Part shown: one piece after another, positions 59,445-64,000 of the stretch
How positions within the stretch are numbered: the stretch's first letter is position 1
How the letters are laid out: the number at the start of each line of letters is the position of its first letter
Source: Jannaschia aquimarina
GTDB lineage: Bacteria > Pseudomonadota > Alphaproteobacteria > Rhodobacterales > Rhodobacteraceae
Length of the DNA: 64,000 bases
Assembly: GCF_000877395.1 (NCBI RefSeq)
Contig: NZ_JYFE01000025.1
Location: forward strand, 83,855 to 147,854
Reading direction: 5' to 3'
Translations under genes and position numbers: made by a program
Notes under the pieces: model-generated
Databases searched by the model: none
What the model was told of the DNA's origin: nothing
What the model saw: the letters and a program-made list of their open reading frames with translations, nothing else

Positions 59445-59554
59445 CCTGCACCGCCAAGACGGGCCTCGTCGCATTCCTGTCCGCCGCTGGCGAGGCGGGC
59501 CCCGGGACAGGCTGGGGGGCGGCGCCCCTCGCCATCCGGCAGACCGCCGCATGA
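59441..59554 (+). CDS. Mini-ORF of 37 residues between acetyltransferase and permease
   Basis: ATG at 59441 overlaps the acetyltransferase stop (ATGA) and its TGA overlaps the permease ATG at 59551 (ATGA). The 37-residue product is Ala/Gly-rich without membrane segment. The double coupling strongly suggests that ribosomes pass through it; whether the peptide itself matters is unclear. It may only keep translation continuous. Confidence 0.45.
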   Translation: MTCTAKTGLVAFLSAAGEAGPGTGWGAAPLAIRQTAA

Positions 59555-60678
59555 CCGATACGTCGCTCAACGCATCGGGCGCCGCCGTCGGCCGCTCCGG
59601 CCGGGTTGCGCTCTGGCTCAGACGGCTGCCCCGAACGGTCGCGCCGGTGGTCACGGTCGTGGCCGCGCTGATCGCACTCTGGTACGTCGCCTGCATCCCG
59701 ATGAACGCGCAGGAGAGCCTGTTGGCCGCCGAACGCGCCGGGGCCGAGGTCACTCCCGCCACCGCGGCCGAAAGGCGCGGGGTTGGCGGGGTCTCTCTCG
59801 CGATTGCGAATCCGGCCGCCGCTCTGTCGGGTGCCTTAGGACAGGAACGGCCGCGCCTGCCCGCCCCCCACCAGATCGTCGCAGAACTCTGGCAAACGAC
59901 AGCCGGCCATCTCGACGGGTGCGGATTGGCCGAGGAAGAGCGGGATCGCCTCGTCATTCCCCTCCCTTTCCTGCCGGGCGATCCGGTGAGTGGGGAAGCG
60001 CGCGCGATCTCCACCCCGATCGACGAGGATTGCGCCGACATCTTCACCTCCCGCCGCAGCCTCGTATTCCATGCGGGCCTGACGCTGGCCCCGACGCTGC
60101 TGGGCTTCGCCATCGGATCGGCGTTGGGCATCCTGCTGGCCGTGGGGATCGTGCATTCCCGCGTCATGGATCTGAGCGTCATGCCGTGGGCGATCGCGTC
60201 GCAAACCATCCCGATCCTCGCCATCGCGCCGATGATCATCGTGGTCTTCAACTCGGTCGGCATTCAGGGATTGCTGCCGAAGTCGATCATCTCGGCCTAC
60301 CTCTCGTTCTTTCCGGTCACGGTCGGGATGGTGAAGGGCCTGCGCGCGCCCTCACCGGCCGATCTCGATCTGATGAGGACGTGGAACGCGTCGGGTTTGC
60401 GGACGCTGATCTCGCTGAGGCTGCCGACCTCGCTGCCCTACCTCTTTGCCTCCCTGAAGGTCGCGATCGCCGCAGCCCTTGTGGGCGCGATCATCGGCGA
60501 GTTGCCAACGGGCGCGGTGCGCGGCCTCGGCGCGCGGCTCCTCGCAGGGAGCTATTACGGTCAGACCATCCAGATCTGGTCGGCGCTGTTCGGTGCGGCC
60601 ATCGTGGCGGCGCTGCTGGTGGCGACGTTGTCAATGATTGAACGGGCAACCCTCAAGCAGATGGGTCTGCAACGATGA
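59551..60678 (+). CDS. ABC transporter permease with an extra periplasmic loop
   Basis: 375 residues. One membrane helix at ~32-50 is followed by a ~110-residue polar region with two cysteines (in 'LDGCGLAEE' and 'DEDCADIF') before the permease core (~165-370), which has the EAA-type loop 'LDLMRTWNASGLRTLISLRLPTSLPYLFASLK' in part. Ordinary members of this family are about 250-320 residues, so the loop is an insertion. It overlaps the second permease gene by 4 bases. It is part of the NMT1/THI5-type importer. Confidence 0.9.
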   Translation: MTDTSLNASGAAVGRSGRVALWLRRLPRTVAPVVTVVAALIALWYVACIPMNAQESLLAAERAGAEVTPATAAERRGVGGVSLAIANPAAALSGALGQERPRLPAPHQIVAELWQTTAGHLDGCGLAEEERDRLVIPLPFLPGDPVSGEARAISTPIDEDCADIFTSRRSLVFHAGLTLAPTLLGFAIGSALGILLAVGIVHSRVMDLSVMPWAIASQTIPILAIAPMIIVVFNSVGIQGLLPKSIISAYLSFFPVTVGMVKGLRAPSPADLDLMRTWNASGLRTLISLRLPTSLPYLFASLKVAIAAALVGAIIGELPTGAVRGLGARLLAGSYYGQTIQIWSALFGAAIVAALLVATLSMIERATLKQMGLQR

Positions 60679-61622
60679 ATGACACTGCGCGACGCATGGC
60701 CGCGATGCGCGGTTGGCCGAACGGCTCTGACTGGCTGATCTGGACTGTCGGGGCGGTCGTCTGCCTCGCGATCAGCACGATTTGGGTGGGCCCCCTCGCC
60801 GCAGTCCTTGCGGTTTGGGCGACGCTCTGGGCGGGCAATGTCTTTATCGCCAGCCGGACCTGGGGCCGGTACGCCGCGCCCATCTTCTTCGGGCTGACCC
60901 TTCTGCTTCTGTGGGAGATGGCCGTCCGTCTGTTTTCCATTCCGGAAGTCATCCTTCCCGCCCCCACCCAGATCGCGCAGGCCATGGCGGCGAATGCCCC
61001 GATCCTCTGGGCCGACCTCGTGCAAACCGTCTTCAAGGGCGCGCTGTCCGGCTGGATCATCGGTTGCGCCGCGGGGATCGGAACCGGCCTGCTGGTCGCC
61101 CGGTCGGATTTCCTGCGCCGCGGCCTGCTGCCCGTGGGCAACTTCATGGCCGCCCTGCCCATCGTCGGCACCGCGCCGATCCTGGTGATGTGGTTCGGCT
61201 TCGGATGGGAGTCGAAGGCCGCCGTCGTCGTCGTGATGGTCTTCTTCCCGGTCCTCGTGAACACCGTCGCGGGCTTATCAGACACGACGGCCATGCAGCG
61301 GGACCTTCTGCACACCTATGCCGCGACACCCGGCCAGGGCGTGCGCCACCTGTCGATCCCAGCGGCGCTGCCCTTCATCTTCAACGGTCTCAAGATCGCC
61401 ACCACGCTCGCCCTGATCGGCGCCATCGTCGCCGAATTCTTCGGCAGTCCGACGGTCGGCATGGGCTTTCGCATCAGTACGGAGGTCGGCCGCTTGAACC
61501 TGCCGCTCGTCTGGGCCGAGATCGTGGTCGCGGCTGTCGTCGGGTCGCTCTCCTATGCCGCGATTGCCGCATTGGAAAAGCGCCTGACCTTCTGGCATCC
61601 TTCGCTAAGAGCCCGGCGCTAG
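60675..61622 (+). CDS. ABC transporter permease, second subunit
   Basis: 315 residues with ATGA overlap to the first permease. N-terminal two helices (~18-60), further helix near 75-95, then the core permease domain with 'LLHTYAATPGQGVRHLSIPAALPFIFNGLKIAT' in part as the EAA loop. The pair of different permeases resembles riboflavin or thiamine-precursor importers of the nitrate/sulfonate/taurine family. Confidence 0.92.
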   Translation: MNDTARRMAAMRGWPNGSDWLIWTVGAVVCLAISTIWVGPLAAVLAVWATLWAGNVFIASRTWGRYAAPIFFGLTLLLLWEMAVRLFSIPEVILPAPTQIAQAMAANAPILWADLVQTVFKGALSGWIIGCAAGIGTGLLVARSDFLRRGLLPVGNFMAALPIVGTAPILVMWFGFGWESKAAVVVVMVFFPVLVNTVAGLSDTTAMQRDLLHTYAATPGQGVRHLSIPAALPFIFNGLKIATTLALIGAIVAEFFGSPTVGMGFRISTEVGRLNLPLVWAEIVVAAVVGSLSYAAIAALEKRLTFWHPSLRARR

Positions 61623-61655
61623 ACCGGGAGAGTTCCAACGGGAGACGACCAAGAC

Positions 61656-62648
61656 ATGAAGAACCTCATCGCTGCGGCCACACTCGCCGCACTCGCCAGC
61701 CCGGCACTGTCGGACGCCCATGCCGACAACGAAGTGACGCTTCAGTTGCAATGGGTCACCCAAGCGCAGTTCGCGGGCTACTACGTCGCACTCGAGAATG
61801 GCTATTACGAGGAAGAGGGCCTCGACGTCACGATCCAGCCAGGCGGCCCGGATATCGCACCACCGCAGGTTCTTGCGGGTGGGGGCGCGGATGCGATGCT
61901 GAACTGGATGCCCTCGGCGCTGGCCGCGCGGGAACGCGGCGTGCCGGTGGTCAACATCGCCCAACCCTTCAAGTCGAGCGGCCTGATGCTGACCTGCTGG
62001 CGCGACACGGGCATCGAGGGGCCGCAGGATTTCCGCGGCAAGACCATCGGGGTCTGGTTCTTCGGGAACGAATACCCGTTCCTGTCCTGGATGAGCCAGG
62101 AAGGCATTCCGACCGATGGCGGCGAGGAAGGCGTGACCGTCCTGAAGCAGGGCTTCAACGTGGATCCGCTGCTGCAACGGCAGGCCGACTGCATCTCGAC
62201 GATGACCTACAACGAATACGGACAGGTCCTCGACGCGGGCGTCACCGAGGAAGAGCTGGTCACGTTCAAGTACGAGGATATGGGCGTCGCCACGCTGGAA
62301 GACGGCATCTGGGTGCTCGAAGAGAACCTGGAGGATCCCGCCTTCCGCGAGAAGATGGTGAAGTTCGTCCGCGCGTCGATGCGCGGCTGGAAATGGGCCG
62401 AGGAAAATCCGGATGAGGCCGCGGAGATCGTTCTCGAATATGACGAGACCGGCGCGCAGACCGAAGCGCATCAGAAGCGGATGATGGGCGAGATCGCCAA
62501 GCTGACCGCTGGATCGAACGGCGCCTTGGACGAGGCCGACTTCCAGCGCACGGTGGACACCCTTCTGGCGGGTGGTTCCGACCCGGTGATCACCGCGCAG
62601 CCCGAGGGCGCCTGGACCTCCGAGATCACGGATGAAGCACTGAACTGA
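61656..62648 (+). CDS. ABC transporter substrate-binding protein, NMT1/THI5-like
   Basis: 330 residues with a signal peptide ending near residue 19-25 (PALSDAHAD). 'VTLQLQWVTQAQFAGYYVALENGYY' (in pieces: QLQWVTQAQFAGYYVA) is the NMT1/THI5 opening; these bind thiamine-pyrimidine precursors, riboflavin precursors or related rings. 'NEYPFLSWMSQEG' and 'TMTYNEYGQV' follow. The neighbouring pyrimidine-degradation genes suggest a pyrimidine-type ligand, but this is inference. It is the last gene of the transporter operon and is followed by a terminator. Confidence 0.92.
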   Translation: MKNLIAAATLAALASPALSDAHADNEVTLQLQWVTQAQFAGYYVALENGYYEEEGLDVTIQPGGPDIAPPQVLAGGGADAMLNWMPSALAARERGVPVVNIAQPFKSSGLMLTCWRDTGIEGPQDFRGKTIGVWFFGNEYPFLSWMSQEGIPTDGGEEGVTVLKQGFNVDPLLQRQADCISTMTYNEYGQVLDAGVTEEELVTFKYEDMGVATLEDGIWVLEENLEDPAFREKMVKFVRASMRGWKWAEENPDEAAEIVLEYDETGAQTEAHQKRMMGEIAKLTAGSNGALDEADFQRTVDTLLAGGSDPVITAQPEGAWTSEITDEALN

Positions 62649-62668
62649 TCCAATCCCGATCGAGACCG

Positions 62669-62690
62669 ACGGCGCCCCTTGGGGCGCCGT
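62669..62690 (+). terminator. Rho-independent terminator of the transporter operon
   Basis: ACGGCGCCCC (62669-62678) and GGGGCGCCGT (62681-62690) are exact complements with two bases between, and TTT follows. It lies 21 bases after the binding-protein stop. Confidence 0.85.
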
Positions 62691-62854
62691 TTTGCATTTG
62701 CGGGCTGGCGGGCCACGAACCAGCATCTCTAGGGCCTCGGCCATTCTCCGGGCGGGTGCCGGCAAAGACCTGCCGAGGCGCCCGAAGATCGTCGTTTCAC
62801 GACCGTGTTGCACCTAGACTGGGCGCAGTCGCCAGACCAACAGCGAGACTTGTC

Positions 62855-63304
62855 ATGCGTGCATTGCCGATCCTTATTCTTTCCGCTCTCCCCGCGGCTG
62901 CGGATCCCGTCGCCGAACTCGCAGAGGCCGCCGCGGAACGGGGCGAGATCTTTCTGGGCTTCGGCCGGGAGTCGAATTCCGGCACCTGCGCGAACGATGC
63001 TTTCGCATTCGAGCGGTCCGGCGAGGAATGGCATCTGGTTGCCGAAGATAGCGACGGCGTCTTCAGATTGCGTCCGTGGCCGGAAGGCGGAGATCTCCAC
63101 CTGACGCATAATCCGATCGCCGGCGGATTTGCGGTGCTCGTCCCTCAGCCTGGCGCCAATTCGGAAGCGGCTCAATTCGCCTTCGCGTTGAAATGTCCCG
63201 CGGGCGCCGCCACCGCATCCGATTGCGAAGCTTTGCCGCCGCCGCTGCCCACGATGACGCATCTCGTCTCTCTCGAGCCCGGCTGCCTCGACGGCGGATC
63301 CTGA
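62855..63304 (+). CDS. Small secreted protein, unknown function
   Basis: 149 residues, signal peptide ending near residue 16 (LPAAADP). The mature protein has four cysteines (in 'SGTCAND', 'ALKCPAG', 'ASDCEAL', 'EPGCLDG') and no recognisable domain. It is monocistronic, 164 bases after the operon terminator. No SD sequence is evident before the ATG at 62855, so the exact start is uncertain. Confidence 0.6.
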   Translation: MRALPILILSALPAAADPVAELAEAAAERGEIFLGFGRESNSGTCANDAFAFERSGEEWHLVAEDSDGVFRLRPWPEGGDLHLTHNPIAGGFAVLVPQPGANSEAAQFAFALKCPAGAATASDCEALPPPLPTMTHLVSLEPGCLDGGS

Positions 63305-63628
63305 TCCACCCCGCGCCTCGAGACGATGGAGATCGAGGCGGAGCGTGCCGCGCCCCGGGTGATCCGCCGCGCCTCCGTCTGAGCGGACAGGTTTCAGAAA
63401 TCCCCCCCGCGCTCACGGCGGCGCGCGCGAGGGCTCACGGATCGTGAGGCCCGTGCGCGACGGTCATTCGTCTGTGCGCCAGCGCGCGAAGATGCGCCAA
63501 TTCTCACGCCCACGTGCATCGCATGTGAGGCCATCCTCCCCCACATTCATCTCATCCCAAACGGGGCACCCAACGCCCCGCTGACAACACGAAACGGGCC
63601 ACCGCCCACACCGCAAAGGACAAGACCA
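63305..63628. other. Intergenic region before the last gene
   Basis: About 320 bases with no credible gene on either strand. It must carry the promoter for the small secreted protein at 63629, which has an AAAGGA ribosome site. I see no clear terminator or operator. Confidence 0.4.
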
Positions 63629-63967
63629 ATGAAAACCCTCATCGCCTCCGCCCTCGCCGCTTCCGCCCTCGTCGCCGCCCTGCCGGCCGCCGCTCAGGTC
63701 CCCGCAGGTCCCGCCGGTGCCATCGCCCACTTCAACCAGGACATCGACACCGCCAACGACCGCGCCTCGCTCGACATCGTCCGCGGCGAGACCGTCACCG
63801 TCTCTTCGCGCTCCGGGTCGGTCGCCCAGGCGATCGCGCATTTCAACGCCGATCTGGACGCAGGCGACCGCGTGCCGCTGACCGGCGGGACCGTCGTCTC
63901 GGGCAGCCCGACCTACGGCGCCGAGATCTTCGCGAACATCCGCGCAGAAAGCCTCGAGGACGAGTAA
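63629..63967 (+). CDS. Small secreted protein with a duplicated AIAHFN motif
   Basis: 112 residues with a clear Ala-rich signal peptide ending at residue ~22 (LPAAAQ). The mature protein contains 'AIAHFNQDID' at 31-40 and 'AIAHFNADLD' at 68-77, a 37-residue repeat unit, then a Gly/Thr-rich tail. No cysteine. I do not recognise a family; the repeat suggests binding or assembly of a periplasmic fibre or partner. The gene runs close to the window end but is complete. Confidence 0.7.
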   Translation: MKTLIASALAASALVAALPAAAQVPAGPAGAIAHFNQDIDTANDRASLDIVRGETVTVSSRSGSVAQAIAHFNADLDAGDRVPLTGGTVVSGSPTYGAEIFANIRAESLEDE

Positions 63968-64000
63968 GCCAAGCCACCCCTCCCCGCGCGGCCCCTCCCC

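Overview
The window comes from a high-GC alphaproteobacterium, most likely a Rhodobacteraceae (Roseobacter-group) member. The pointers are the GapR (DUF2312), DUF3572, DUF983 and DUF4112 genes, a divergent PleD-type regulator, a hybrid malic enzyme with a phosphotransacetylase-like tail, and a RutR-linked reductive pyrimidine catabolism cluster. Nearly all genes use GC-rich codons. Two AT-rich stretches stand out (about 23.3-24.7 kb and 57.4-57.95 kb) and look acquired.

Layout. 1-3.5 kb: a type VI secretion cargo region with a cysteine-amidase-like effector, a probable periplasmic immunity partner and a DUF4123 effector adaptor. 3.7-8.6 kb: a LysR regulator divergent from dabB-dabA, an energy-coupled inorganic-carbon uptake system. 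8.6-15.7 kb: housekeeping and small genes (AI-2E-type permease, YihY, DUF4112, SDR, tRNA-Thr, GapR, a single receiver, SnoaL, GFA) and a decayed endonuclease/exonuclease/phosphatase gene. 15.8-22.5 kb: an RND efflux operon (small membrane protein, adaptor with an unusual multi-pass N-terminus, pump, OsmC) opposite a LysR gene, with a perfect palindrome between them. 22.5-24.7 kb: an atypical SDR, then an AT-rich PP-loop (QueC-like) gene broken by one in-frame TAA. 24.8-36.5 kb: a PstS/OmpA fusion, a PhzF gene broken by one in-frame TAG, an orphan UgpC-like ATPase, a double SnoaL protein, an ACAD10/11-like kinase/dehydrogenase pair, the malic enzyme, Nudix and DUF983. 36.6-40.2 kb: EF-hand protein, ECF sigma factor, probable anti-sigma, CpxP-like protein, PleD, DUF3572. 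40.3-46.5 kb: a YejA-like peptide-binding protein, a candidate small RNA, 3-hydroxybutyrate dehydrogenase with a pentapeptide protein and patatin, CsbD-like, XRE-cupin and DUF1330 genes.

46.6-62.7 kb is a coherent pyrimidine catabolism and transport region. PreT and PreA reduce uracil/thymine, dihydropyrimidinase (55.9 kb) opens the ring, and the carbamoyl-beta-alanine-type amidase (53.6 kb) removes the carbamoyl group. A RutR-like regulator sits divergent from the amidase with a textbook RutR palindrome. An NMT1/THI5-type ABC transporter (58.1-62.6 kb) probably imports a pyrimidine-related substrate. Interleaved are unexpected genes: an Fpg/Nei DNA glycosylase, a sulfotransferase, an animal-type heme peroxidase, three small lipoproteins, a HEPN-like gene, an acetyltransferase and mini-ORFs joined by ATGA overlaps. 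The window ends with two small secreted proteins.

The strongest leads are the T6SS effector/immunity pair, the HEPN-like insertion with its adjacent large palindrome, the RND adaptor with a CvpA-like N-terminus, the candidate sRNA at 42.2 kb, and three decayed genes, two of them broken by a single stop. I could not run any search; family names rest on motifs and remembered family patterns.
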